From the NCBI GenBank assembly GCA_946902985.2, contig OX336388.2, positions 290,572,526 through 290,636,525 of the forward strand: a DNA stretch of 64,000 bases, written 5' to 3'. The notes beneath the pieces are model-generated. The model had not been told where the DNA came from. It did no database searches and saw only the letters and a program-made list of their open reading frames with translations. The translations under genes and the position numbers were made by a program. Of this stretch, positions 9,391 to 20,834 are shown piece after piece. Positions within the stretch are counted from its first letter, which is position 1. Every line of letters starts with the position of its first letter. This DNA is from Meconema thalassinum. Its lineage: Eukaryota > Arthropoda > Insecta > Orthoptera > Tettigoniidae.

Positions 9391-10380
9391 CTACTTATGT
9401 TAACTGCCACTATCAACATACAAAATTTCAGTGTGATTGCTGTAATAGGTTCGTAAATATTGAGAACGGACTAAATATTTCGGATGATCCCCATGTTGGA
9501 TTTTATGTATGTAGGTCCTAGAGTTATGTACTGTTACATGAAGAGTATTGTGTACGTGTAGCATTCAAACTTCAATCGCATGATTAGGACACAAGAAGTA
9601 TCAAGGAGATATTAAAATTTCGCACGGCTGCCATCTTGTGGTTATTGAAACAATTTAACTAAATTAGATACCAGTGCATTACAATGTGTATAAACAATTC
9701 CTGTACCAGATTTTATTGCGTTTGGAACATTAAATCGCGAGAAAGGTCTATTTAAAATTTTCAACTTCGCTTGGCCGCCATGTTCGTTTTGTAGTTAACC
9801 GGTTTTTGAAGTCTTATAGATGAAAACTTCCAGTAGTGCCCTCTATCTCCATACAACATTTCAGGGTGATACCGCTAATAGTTTCAGAGATAAAGAATGC
9901 CGGTGAAATATTTCGCACATCCGCCATCTTGTGGTTATGTAAACAATTGAACGAAGTTAGATGTCGGTGCATTACAATGTGTGTAAACATATACTGTACC
10001 AAGTTTTATTGCGTTTGGTTGGTTAAATCGCGAGAAACGTCTATTTAAAAGCCTCAACTTCGCGTGGTCGCCATGTTGGTTTTGTAGTTACCAGCTTTTC
10101 AAAAGTCACTTAGGTAAACTTCTAGTAGTTCCCTTTATCACCATACAACATTCCAGGATGATATCGGTAAAAGTTTCGGATATATTGAATGCTGGTGAAA
10201 TATTTCGCACAGCCGCCACGTTGGATTGGTGAGACGTAACAAAATTTGAAGGGCACGGTCGGGGTCGCCCGGAATTAGGGGGACACCCACACACATGGAC
10301 AAAATGTGATCTCATAAGCCTATTTTTAGCCTACTTTCGATTTTTGCAAAAAATTAAAGTAGACTTATGAGATCAACACA
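9344..10380 (+). repeat. Interspersed repeat, copy 1
   Basis: Starts ACAAGTAGTTCCGTGA and ends near a fold-back (10308-10326 pairs with 10356-10374). It is built of reiterated phrases of the type CGCCATCTTG...TAAACAATT...TTTATTGCGTTTGG...AAATCGCGAGAAACG. A longer copy lies at 26808-28340. No protein-coding capacity is apparent. Confidence 0.8.
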
Positions 10381-10383
10381 GGG

Positions 10384-10430
10384 CGAAAAAAGTGTGTCTG
10401 TCTGTGTGTGTGTATGTGTGTGTGTGAGTC

Positions 10431-10461
<31 letters not shown>

Positions 10462-10535
10462 GTGTGTGTGTGAGTCTGTGTGTGTGTGTGTGTGTGTGTG
10501 TCTGTGTGTGTGAGAGTGTGTGTACTCTGAATGTC
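10384..10535. repeat. (TG)n microsatellite
   Basis: About 150 bp of TG repeats with TC and TA interruptions, joining the fold-back of the preceding repeat to the satellite array. Confidence 0.95.
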
Positions 10536-10540
10536 TGTCC

Positions 10541-13500
10541 CCCCCTATCAATTCGAACACGGTGAATGCGAATTGAACGAAATTTGGTACGAAGATAGCA
10601 CTAGCAAAGGACACCTCAGTGTCATGTTTTATATCGCCGCCATCTTGACGGAAACGTAATGGCGGCCACACAAATGTTCAAAGCTTAAATCAAATTACGA
10701 CTAACCCAATCATCCGATCTCTGCCAAATTTTGCAACAACATACCTTTATGGGGGAGCATCCTTTGACCAAACCAATAGGCCATCAGCGTAATAGTTTGC
10801 GGATGGCGGCCATCTTTGTGTCAAAATCGATTCCCCCTATTAATTCAAACACGGTGAAACCGAATGGAACGAAATTTGGTACAGAGATAGCACTAGCAAA
10901 GGGCACCTCAGTGTCATGATTTATATTGCCGCCATATTGGCAGAAACGTAATGGCGGCCACACAAATGTTTAAAGCTTAAGTTAAATTACGACTAACATA
11001 ACCATCCGATCTCTACCAAACTTTGCAACAACATTCCTTTATGGAAGGAGCATCCTTTGACCAATCTAATAGGTTATTAGCCTAATAGTTTGCGGATGGC
11101 GGCCATCTTTATGTCAAAATTGATTCCCCCTATTAATTCGAACACGGTGGAACCGAATGAACGAAATTTGGTACAGAGGTAGCACTAGCAAAGGGCACCT
11201 CAGTGGCATGTTTTATATCGCCGCCATCTTGACAGAAACGTAATGGCGGCCACACAAATGTTCAAATCTTAAGCTAAATTAAATAAATTACGACTAACAT
11301 AACCATCCGATCACTACCAAACTTTGCAACAACATTCCTTTATGAAGGGAGCATTCTTTGACCAATCTAATAGGTTATTAGCCTAATATTTTGCGGGTGG
11401 CGGCCATCTTTATGTCAAAATTGCTTCCCCCTATTAATTCGAACACGGTGGAACCGAATGGAACGAAATTTGGTACAGAGGTAGCACTAGCAAAGGGCAC
11501 CTCAGTGTCATGTTTTATATCGCCGCCATCTTGGCTGAAACGTAATGGCGGCCACACGAATGTTCAAAGCTTAAATCAAATTACGATTAAACTAATCATC
11601 CGATCTCTACCAAATTTTGCAACTACATACCTTTATGGAGGGAGCATCCTTTGACCAATCTAATAGGTCATTCGCCTAATAGTTTGCAGATGGCGGCCAT
11701 CTTTGTGTCAAAATCGATTCCCCCTATTAATTCAAACACGGTGAAACCGAATGGAACGAAAATTGGTACAGAGGTAGCACTAGCAAAGGGCATCTCAGTG
11801 TCATGATTTATATCGCCGCCGTAATGACAGAAACGTAATTGCGGCCACACAAATGTTTAAAGCTTAAATCAAATTACGACTAACATAACCATTCGATCTC
11901 TACCAAACTTTGCAACAACATACCTTTATGGAGGGAGCATCCTTTGACCAATCTAATAGGCCATCAGCGTAATAGTTTGCGGATGGCGGCCATCTTTGTG
12001 TCAAAATGGATTCCCCCTATTAATTCAAACACGGTGAAACCGAATGGAACGAAATTTGGTACAGAGATAGCACTAGCAAAGGGCACCTCAGTGTCATGAT
12101 TTATATTGCCGCCATATTGGCAGAAACGTAATGGCGGCCACACAAATGTTTAAAGCTTAAGTTAAATTACGACCAACATAACCATCCGATCTCTACCAAA
12201 CTTTGCAACAACATTCCTTTATGGAAGGAGCATCCTTTGACCAATCTAATAGGTTATTAGCCTAATAGTTTGCGGATGGCGGCCATCATTATGTCAAAAT
12301 TGATTCCCCCTATTAATTCGAACACGGTGGAACCGAATGAACGAAATTTGGTACAGAGGTAGCACTAGCAAAGGGCACCTCAGTGGCATGTTTTATATCG
12401 CCGCCATCTTGACAGAAACGTAATGGCGGCCACACAAATGTTCAAATCTTAAGTTAAATTAAATAAATTACGACTAACATAACCATCCGATCACTACCAA
12501 ACTTTGCAACAACATTCCTTTATGGAGGGAGCATCCTTTGACCAGTCTAATAGGTTATTAGCCTAATATTTTGCGGGTGGCGGCCATCTTTATGTCAAAA
12601 TTGCTTCCCCCTATTAATTCGAACACGGTGGAACCAAATGGAACGAAATTTGGTACAGAGGTAGCACTAGCAAAGGGCATCTCAGTGTCATGATTTATAT
12701 CGCCGCCGTAATGACAGAAACGTAATGGCGGCCACACAAATGTTTAAAGCTTAAATCAAATTACGACTAACATAACCATTCGATCTCTACCAAACATTGC
12801 AACAACATACCTTTATGGAGGGAGCATCCTTTGACCAATCTAATAGGCCATTAGCCTAATAGTTTGCGGATGGCGGCCATCTTTATGTCAAAATTGATTC
12901 CCCCTATTAATTCGAACACGGTGGAACCGAATGAACGAAATTTGGTACAGAGGCACTAGCAAAGGGCACCTCAGTGTCATGTTTTATATCTCCGTCATCT
13001 TGACGGAAACGTAATGGCGGCCACACGAATGTTCAAAGCTTAAATCAAATTACGATTAGCCTAATCATCCGATCTCTAGCAAATTTAGCAACAACGTACC
13101 TTTATGGAGGGAGCATCCTTTGACCAAACTAATAGGCCATCAGCCTAATATTTTGCGGATGGCGGCCATCTTTGTGGGAAAATCGATTCCCCTTATCAAT
13201 TCGAACACGGTGAAACCGAATGGAACGAAATTTGGGAGAGGTAGCACTAGCAAAGGGCACCTCAGTGTCATGTTTTATATCACCGCTATCTTGACGGAAA
13301 CCTAATCGCGGCCACCCAAATATTAAAAGCTAAAATGTATTTACGACCAACTTAATAATCTAGTCTCTACCAAATTTTGCAACACCATATCTTTATGTGG
13401 GAAACATATTCAGACCAAACTGCAAGAACATCAGCCCAATAGTTTGCAGATGGTGGCCAAGTATGTGTGCAAATCGATTCCCCCTATCAATTCAAACACG

Positions 13501-14735
13501 GTGAAACCGAATTGAACGAAATTTGGTACAGAGGTAGCACTAGCAAAGGGCACCTCAGTGTCATGTTTTATATCTCCGTCATCTTGACGGAAACGTAATG
13601 GCGGCCACACAAATGTTCAAAGCTTAAATCAAATTACGATTAGCCTAATCATCCGATCTCTAGCAAATTTAGCAACAACGTACCTTTATGGAGGGAGCAT
13701 CCTTTGACCAAACTAATAGGCCATCAGCCTAATATTTTGCGGATGGCGGCCATCTTTGTGGGAAAATCGATTCCCCTTATCAATTCGAACACGGTGAAAC
13801 CGAATGGAACGAAATTTGGGAGAGGTAGCACTAGCAAAGGGCACCTCAGTGTCATGTTTTATATCACCGCTATCTTGACGGAAACCTAATCGCGGCCACC
13901 CAAATATTAAAAGCTAAAATGTATTTACGACCAACTTAATAATCTAGTCTCTACCAAATTTTGCAACACCATATCATTATGTGGGAAACATATTCAGACC
14001 AAACTGCAAGAACATCAGCCCAATAGTTTGCAGATGGTGGCCAAGTATGTGTGCAAATCGATTCCCCCTATCAATTCAAACACGGTGAAACCGAATTGAA
14101 CGAAATTTGGTACAGAGGTAGCACTAGCAAAGGGCACCTCAGTGTCATGTTTTATATCTCCGTCATCTTGACGGAAACGTAATGGCGGCCACACAAATGT
14201 TCAAACCTTAAATCAAATTACGATTAGCCTAATCATCCGATCTCTAGCAAATTTAGCAACAACGTACCTTTATGGAGGGAGCATCCTTTGACCAAACTAA
14301 TAGGCCATCAGCCTAATATTTTGCGGATGGCGGCCATCTTTGTGGGAAAATCGATTCCCCTTATCAATTCGAACACGGTGAAACCGAATGGAACGAAATT
14401 TGGGAGAGGTAGCACTAGCAAAGGGCACCTCAGTGTCATGTTTTATATCACCGCTATCTTGACGGAAACCTAATCGCGGCCACCCAAATGTAAAAAGCTA
14501 AAATGTAATTACGACCTACCTAATAATCTAGTCTCTACCAAATTTTGCAACACCATATCTTTATGTGGGTAACATATTCTGACCAAACTGCAAGAACATC
14601 AGCCCAATAGTTTGCAGATGGTGGCCAAGTATGTGTGCAAATCGATTCCCCCTATCAATTCAAACACGGTGAAACCGAATTGAACGAAATTTGGTACAGA
14701 GGTAGCACTAGCAAAGGGCACCTCATATTCATGTT
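10541..14735. repeat. Satellite array, ~292-bp monomer, higher-order structure
   Basis: The landmark CCCCCTATYAATTC recurs at 10541, 10833, 11126, 11427, 11720, 12013, 12306, 12607, 12900, 13189, 13480, 13773, 14064, 14357 and 14648, giving steps of 289-301 bp. Units 10833-11720 repeat at exactly +1180 (a tetramer), while 13189/13480 repeat at +584 twice (a dimer). Most monomers contain a dyad GCCGCCAT...ATGGCGGC about 15 bp apart. The identical 61-codon ORFs at 13120, 13704 and 14288 follow from the 584-bp period and are not genes. Confidence 0.97.
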
Positions 14736-14989
14736 TAATACCTCTGTAGCACGTTGTATTTCAGCAAGCTACTATAACCAATATTCAATCATACTCCTTG
14801 AAAAGGACAAAGAGTTATAACAATACCCATGCATTTAGGAGAAAGTAGGCTATATGTTCTTTACTGAACATCTTGTTTCAAAATTGAACATATACCGTAA
14901 TAGAAATAAGGTCCCTCGCTTAGTCCGTGGGAAAAGCCAACCCTGGAGGGTAAAACGATAACGCAAAAAAGGAAAGAAAGAATGAGAAA
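14736..14989. other. No recognisable feature
   Basis: Unique-looking A/T-rich sequence between the satellite and a SINE. Confidence 0.5.
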
Positions 14990-14994
14990 GGAGG

Positions 14995-15503
14995 ATGGTT
15001 GATTGCTCAGTTTAGGGGCAGCGACTACGCGGTCATGTTGCCCCGTGTACTTTGGGTGTGTGTAGTATCTGTCTGATAGCGGTGTTAATTGTGATGGTTG
15101 TATTAGTGTGTGATATCGGTAATTCAGGGAAGGACTGCAGATTATCCATTTCAGGTAGTTCCTACTTTCGCTACCATATGCCACCGTCCACGACACCTAG
15201 CTGCAGACTTTGTTACTTGATGCCATCGCAACCAGCACCTGGCGGTGAACGTCTTAAGTAATAGCCTATAGCGTTATCAAATCTAAGCTACAAATTTAGG
15301 TTCATACAAGTGAAGTTAGTGGAAGGTGTTCTCACATGCCATAAATCTACGACATGGGACAGGCGGCTTTACTTCCCCTCCGATGGAAGGCATACTGAGG
15401 GATTTTAACGCTCTTAAAAAATCCGACGACATCTACCGGGTTTGAACCCGCGACCTTGGGCATAGAAGCTCAGCATGCTATCAACTACGCCACCGAAGCC
15501 GAC
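14995..15503 (-). mobile_element. SINE family 1, full length
   Basis: Read on the minus strand it starts with a tRNA-like head (GTCGGCTTCGGTGGCGTAG, then the RNA polymerase III B-box-like GGTTCAAACCC at 15444-15454), followed by a conserved body and a tail shared by all family members (TTAACACCGGTTATCAGACA, GTACACGGGG) ending in (AACC)-like repeats. It is non-autonomous and would depend on LINE-encoded reverse transcriptase. Confidence 0.85.
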
Positions 15504-15814
15504 GATTATAAAGGAGAGTGATGTTTTTTGATCATATATTTTATACAAAGATTTAGGACGAAGAACCGAGATTTCTAGAAAGAAGGAACTTTTTGGAAGG
15601 ATTCCAGGGCTTAATGGAAAAATCAGCCAAAAATGGTCTGAGGAGGGAAAATGAAACACAGTGAAATGTTGAAGTACAATGGTTTGTAGCAGGCCTGAAC
15701 TGGAGGGATAATAATAACAATCTTGATAATACATTCAACGGTTTTAAACAACCGTTATCGGTGTAGCATTGCAGCCCTTAGATCCTGGCTGCTTCTATTA
15801 TTACATACCTGGAT
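15504..15814. other. No recognisable feature
   Basis: ORF shadows only. No domain or repeat signal I can support. Confidence 0.5.
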
Positions 15815-15817
15815 ATG

Positions 15818-16207
15818 CTTGCCACGGTGGTTATCGTGTCGGACTACCAACCCCAAGCTTGCAGGTTCGCTCCTGGCCATGGTAAGTAAATTTTAAAAGG
15901 CGACGATAATCACCACACGCATGTCATACGTTGTTGGCATGTTAAGGAACCCATTTGAATTCAGTAGGCCGTGTTCATAATGGCAAAATATTTAATCTCG
16001 TGATTTTTCGGCAACACAAAACTTCCTTCTTTCTCTACTAGAAGGCGCTATAGCGTCAAGGAGCTTAGATATCTAACCTCCTTGACTTTAATAGCGTTCC
16101 AAACAATAAAAACAAATCGACATGAAAGCTGCTCTCTGGGCGCAAATAACAAAGCTTGCACCCGGCACCCAAGGCCATACAATATTATTATTATTATTAT
16201 TATTACC
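15818..16207 (+). mobile_element. SINE family 2
   Basis: The tRNA-like head GCCACGGTGGTTATCGTGTC with B-box-like GGTTCGCTCC is followed by a body (GGCCGTGTTCATAATGGCAA, CTAGAAGGCGCTATAGCGTC) and a (TTA)n tail at 16188-16206. A second copy lies at 36935-37318. Confidence 0.85.
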
Positions 16208-16839
16208 TGGATATTTGGACATTTAATCCTTTTCTAATATAGGCCTATCCTACAGTAGCATGATTTTTGTAGCAAGTAACTATTGCTATACTTCTTGTTT
16301 TCTTAATATTAACCATTTATAGTTTAGTGGTCAGTATATTAACCACCTGTCACAGTTTATGTTATAAAAAGCCTTATTTTCAAGAACATTCAGGTGGAAC
16401 TGCTAATATTTCTAAAAATAAATTACGCGACGGAATGTGCTGGATAAAATTACAAAAAAAAAAATTGAACATGTAAAAGTAAAATAAAATACTGTATAAA
16501 TATGGAAATAAAAATTATTAAAATAAATTTCAAATAAAAATAGATTAATAAACATAGGTATAAAAGTAAAAATTAAGAAAATACATTGTAAAAATCGAAT
16601 TATAAAATAATTTATAAATATCAAACTTAAATCTATAAAAACAGAAATAATAAAATTAAAAATAAATATAAATATAAAATTGAGGAAAATCCAAAAATTA
16701 ACATTAATTAGTACATTAATTATAATCAAAATTGAAATGTTAATACACACAAAAATAAAATAAAAATGGTTTTGCCCAATAAAGGGTTAAACTTCATTTG
16801 ATATCTGTGGCAAGTTCCCTTTCACGTTATTTGCCGCCT
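16208..16839. other. A/T-rich, low complexity
   Basis: 16420-16760 is nearly pure A/T built from AAATAAAAAT-like words. The 112-codon ORF on the minus strand is Ile/Phe-only low complexity and not credible. Confidence 0.75.
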
Positions 16840-17165
16840 TGAAGATAAATTAGAGGTTAAAAATGTAAACAACGCTATTAGGTTCCTACGTTCGTCGCCA
16901 AGAGTTGAATGCGGTGACATCTAGTAGCCAAGTTCTGAACTAGTAGTCGTTGACGGTGGCGTTTGGCGGCAAAAGTTGGAACTACTTGAAAAATTCAAAC
17001 TCTGCAGTCCTTACTTGAATTTAAGAAGAAAACCAGACAACACACACTAATACAGTCATCACAATTAACACCGGTTATCAGACAGATTCTACACACACCA
17101 AAGTACACGGGGCTACATGACCGCGTTGTCGCAGCCCCTAAACTGTGGAACCAACCAACCAACCT
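16840..17165 (+). mobile_element. SINE family 1, 5'-truncated
   Basis: Contains the body (AACAACGCTATTAGGTTCC) and the tail (CACCGGTTATCAGACAGATT) ending in CCAACCAACCAACC, but not the tRNA-like head. Confidence 0.82.
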
Positions 17166-17734
17166 TATTTGCAGTCCGCTGATTCTCAGACAGGAGCACC
17201 ATGTCTTAGGCAAATCGTATGAATGCTACACAAACATGGAAACGAAAAATTACATAAAGGTTGGCGGCACTTGGCTGAGATGGGTCTGTTGGCAATAAAA
17301 ATCTAGGAGGAAGAGAGTTTGATAGAGTCATAAAACGTTGAGTTATAACACTCTTCCATCTCAATCATAAAGCCCGTTATTGCCGTAGAGGACCAAACGA
17401 GCGGAAATGATGCTGTTGAGGTGCCGGAGAAAAGGATAAAGTAATCAAGTCGTAGTTCATTAAGTCTAGGATTATTATCCATAGCCATTGTCGTTAATCC
17501 TTGAATGGTAACGTGAGTTCTGTACGTTAAGGGTAATGGTGAGTAAAATGTACGCATTTTTAGGCTAGTGTTAATAAAATACATTTTATTGGAACAATTA
17601 CAAATTATGTAGATTAAGGCTTTCAAGGCCCGGATTACTATACAATTAATTCGTGGTTTTTGGGCTAATGCCATTATAGGTCCCTACATCCGAGAAGGAG
17701 GGATAGACACCCTTCTCAGAGCTCCGACGTGAGG
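17166..17734. other. No recognisable feature
   Basis: A 123-codon minus-strand ORF (17303-17674) has no recognisable domain and no supporting context. Confidence 0.5.
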
Positions 17735-18205
17735 GGAACTGCATACCTCCCTTATATTCACAACACTGACCGCGTTGCTAAGATTCTCCGCAAGCACAAG
17801 ATAAAAACAGTTTTCGGCACTATGACGAAAATTGGTCAACGTTTAGCATTAAACAAAGATAAACTGTCCCCAATACTATAACCTGGGGTGTATGAAGTCC
17901 CTTGTACTTGCGGAAAAGTCTACATTGGACAAACAAAACGGTCCATTGCAACTCGCATCAAAGAGCATCAAAGGAACATCCGTCTAAACCAACCTGACAA
18001 ATCAGCTATAGCTGAACATGCCCTGTCTTCAGGGCACGATGTATGTTTCAAGGATGCTCATGCGCTTGCCCTTGTTAAGCACAACTGGTCTAGAATTAAA
18101 AGGGAGGCAGTTGAAATTCGTAAAAACCCCAATAATTTTAACAGAGACACTGGATATCAGCTAAGTGACACTTGGATACCAGTTATTAAGGATCTAGGGA
18201 GATAG
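17735..18205 (+). pseudogene. Penelope-like retroelement, C-terminal GIY-YIG endonuclease fragment
   Basis: Penelope-like elements encode a reverse transcriptase followed by a GIY-YIG nuclease that nicks target DNA. This fragment begins in the linker (VAKILRKHKIKTVFGT), passes one in-frame TAA at 17879-17881, then encodes the nuclease: the GVYEVPCTC and KVYIGQT strands, the catalytic-type Arg in RIKEH, and the C-terminal EAVEIRKNPNNFNRD-TGY block, ending at TAG 18203-18205. Reverse transcriptase is absent. The non-coding 3' part continues to about 18465 and is duplicated inverted at 20092-20195. Confidence 0.88.
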
Positions 18206-18470
18206 TTCCTCTAAGTCTCTCTGTTCTTCACCTATTTCAAATTGTACGTTTTCCTCTATGGCTACAGAGCCTGGATTTGATCTCCTTTGTTCGTCACTGG
18301 AGGAGTTTCCATCTGTTGACGAACAGAGGAATTTATCTCATTTTTACAATCTCATTGATATACTTTCTTTGGCCACATTGTTTGATTCCATTGAAAAAGG
18401 AGGCAAGGTTACTTCGAAACGTCTGGTATCTAATTTTATTACACACGGCATTAGCCCATAAACCTTGAAT
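18206..18470 (+). mobile_element. 3' untranslated end of the Penelope-like fragment
   Basis: The segment 18351-18455 ends with TTTCGAAACGTCTGG and ACACACGGCATTAGCCCA, an arrangement also present, reversed, at 20092-20195 and in related form at 20640-20700. Confidence 0.75.
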
Positions 18471-18689
18471 TATTTGTATAATAACAAATTAATTACACTC
18501 AAGTGGTTTCTTGCACTCTAAAAAAGAAAAACGAATGAAGAAATTGAATTAATAATATTTGTTTCCAAATTACACATATTTCACTATTGGCGGAAAGTTT
18601 CTCTTTCTTTATTTAGCAATCCGGGCACGTTTTCTTTTCATGCTCCCACAAGTTGGCTTTTGGCACTCCAAACAATAGGTAGTAGTGTG

Positions 18690-19556
18690 CAGTGTTGCCA
18701 ATTTGGTGTTTTTAGCACCAGATCTGGTGTTTCTGAAGTTCGCCTGGGGCCAGAAATGTTCTAATAGCGCTATAGCAAAATACTGGTGTTTTTTCAATAA
18801 AACCAGTGCCAAATCTGGTGCTTAACGGATTTTTTCATGTAATTGTCTCCTATGACAAATAAGTAAATCCTGGAAGCCATGTAATAGTGTTAATAAAGTT
18901 AATCAATTAAGATAGGCAATGTTCAGCCTTACACATGTCAAGATGAACACTCCAACAGGGGAAGTCCCTTTAATTCTCATCCTCGTACATAAGTGATTAG
19001 TAAGCGCAACATGCAGGGCTCAGTGCAAGTGCACTTGTACAAAGAATCGACCTAGCATCTATTTTCTTCCCAGCTCCCGGCGGATTTCCCGGTTTCATGC
19101 GAAGGCAGTTTATGAACTTTAGCTCCCTCACTGTAATGCAGATGTAGGGAGAGTGTTTAGCCAAGTTTAATTGGTGAAAACAAAGCAATGAAATCGAATG
19201 AAAGTTCAAAAATTGCATTCCATTCTGTGTGTGCGATTTGGACTAAAAACAGAGGGAAATGCTAACCCGACTACGAACTTCCGAAGGATATAATAGTGGC
19301 CAAAATTGGAAGTATGCAGAGCTACAGCAGCACTACACCTTCCTGCTCTAAAGATGTAATAGCGGTAGCAGGCTCCGCGAGTGAAGAAGACGATTTTAAT
19401 GAAAGAAATGTAAGTATAAAGCCGTTTATATATTTATATATTTATATTTTTTTGGTGTTTTTCTAGTGTTTCGAATCAAAGGGCCCAGCTGGTGCTTTTC
19501 TGGTGTTTTAAAGCATAGGGTTTAGTTCTTTCCCATTTCAAGATTTGGCAACACTG
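18690..19556. mobile_element. Non-autonomous hAT-like element inside the piggyBac remnant
   Basis: 867 bp with terminal inverted repeats CAGTGTTGCCAA/TTGGCAACACTG. It is flanked by 8-bp duplications GTAGTGTG (18682-18689) and GTGGTGTG (19557-19564), one mismatch apart. Eight-bp duplication and a CAG...CTG end fit the hAT superfamily. Removing it joins the two halves of the piggyBac cysteine domain in one frame. Multiple CTGGTGTTT-like words cluster within 150 bp of both ends. 19314-19407 could be a first coding exon (ATG, Ser/Thr-rich, acidic SEEDDF, then GTAAGT donor), but no transposase core follows. Confidence 0.85.
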
Positions 19557-20039
19557 GTGGTGTGCCTTTTCTTGGTGTAACAACAGTACGCACAATATTT
19601 CATCGATCCTGTTTTAGATGAATGTTCTTTGCCATTATCAACTTCTTTCTTTTCACGTGCCACATCCTGAATCATATTCCTAAATTCCTTCCTGAGTGTC
19701 GGCTGATTTAGTCTCTGGATCTGGCATTAAATTGTCAATTTGGTGTCCAAATTTAACATGAACTGCAATCTGGATAGTGGTTTTTTTACATCATGGTTCT
19801 TCTTGTAGAAATTATGGACATAAATTACGTTGGCATTGACTGAGGCCATATTGAAGAAAAAGCACAGTGGCCATCCTATGTATCTACACCTCCTTTGGTG
19901 TCATTGTAATGACACTGGCTTTTCAGTGCTTTCATGAATAGGTGAATCATTGTGTGCAGATGATACCAAAGTGACAAGTTTCTGGGCGTTTGGTTTGTAG
20001 GAAACAACTGTCATGTCTTCATGGAACAATAACATAGAT

Positions 20040-20744
20040 ATTCATAATGTTGAATATTGGGCTTATGCCGTGTTTTATTATACTAAAAATGGGCTAATGC
20101 CGTGTGTAATTAAATTAGATACCAGACGTTTCGAAGTAACTTTGCCTCCTTTTTCAATGGAATCAAACAATGTGGCCAAAGAAAGTATATCAATGAGTTC
20201 CCTGTACTTGTGGCAAGGTTTACATCGGGCAGACTTCGAGAACAATATGCACTCGCATTAAGGAACATAATAGATGTATCAGGCTCATTCAACCTGATAA
20301 ATCAGCTGTTGCCGATCATGCTTTAACACATGGCCATGATGTCATGTTCCAAGGAGTGGATGTTCTTGCCCGTATAAAGCAATATCGTCCCAGAATCATC
20401 TGGGAGGCGGTTGAAATACGTAAACACCCAGATAATTTCAACCGCGACACCGGCTACAATCTCAGTGAATCCTGGCTACCTATTATCAGAACCCTGAGAA
20501 AGTAATTCACTGCTGCTTTCCGTTGTCCCTAACATGGGGCTATAATGGCGTCCATCTTTGGGCACCTTCTATATGTTTTTCGTTGCTTTCTCTTAGCAAC
20601 ATTGTCGTATTCCAGATTATTCCTGACGATGAAAGACATGGTTTCTTTCGAAACGCGTCGAATTTTAGTATAATAAAACACGGCATAAGCCCAAAATTCA
20701 ACATTATGAATAGTAACACGGGCCGTGAAAGTCTAAATGACAAT
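20040..20744 (+). mobile_element. Penelope-like insertion with inverted 3'-end arrangement
   Basis: Flanked by a 12-bp direct repeat AATAACATAGAT (20028-20039 and 20745-20756), and inserted in the piggyBac remnant. Its left part is reverse-oriented: 20037-20086 is the complement of 20662-20711 (its own 3' end), and 20092-20195 is the complement of 18351-18455. The plus-strand nuclease fragment follows directly. Penelope-like elements are known for such partial inverted terminal copies. Confidence 0.82.
20197..20505 (+). pseudogene. GIY-YIG endonuclease fragment of the second Penelope-like copy
   Basis: An open frame of 102 codons without ATG. It encodes VPCTCGKVYIGQT, the RIKEHNR helix, HALTHGHDV and the terminal EAVEIRKHPDNFNRD block, closing at TAA 20503-20505. 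It is clearly related to 17888-18205 but a different subfamily. It is 5'-truncated right at the nuclease domain, so no reverse transcriptase is present. Confidence 0.85.
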
Positions 20745-20834
20745 AATAACATAGATGTTCCAGGTTTCCTGTTTTGAAACTTTGGGTCAATACACCTAGA
20801 TGGGAACTCTCTTTTGCTTTTCTTTATAGTATAG

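Noticed and set aside
10354..10671. Thr/His-rich ORF on the minus strand
   Set aside because: Translation of the TG microsatellite.
13120..14473. Three identical 61-codon ORFs
   Set aside because: They repeat because of the 584-bp satellite period; no start context or domain, and other monomers do not keep the frame.
10541..14735. CRISPR-like array
   Set aside because: Units are contiguous 292-bp monomers without unique spacers, in an animal-type genome.
15440..15505. Genuine tRNA gene
   Set aside because: Only a tRNA-like head joined to a SINE body; the cloverleaf is degraded and the same head recurs at 22351 and 23401.
15414..15734. Minus-strand ORFs here and at 22309-22533
   Set aside because: They run through SINE heads; the shared peptide comes from the tRNA-like region, not from a gene.
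16412..16750. 112-codon ORF on the minus strand
   Set aside because: Product of extreme A/T composition; Ile/Phe/Asn low-complexity peptide without domains.
17303..17674. 123-codon ORF on the minus strand
   Set aside because: No domain, no supporting context, and composition like the flanking non-coding DNA.
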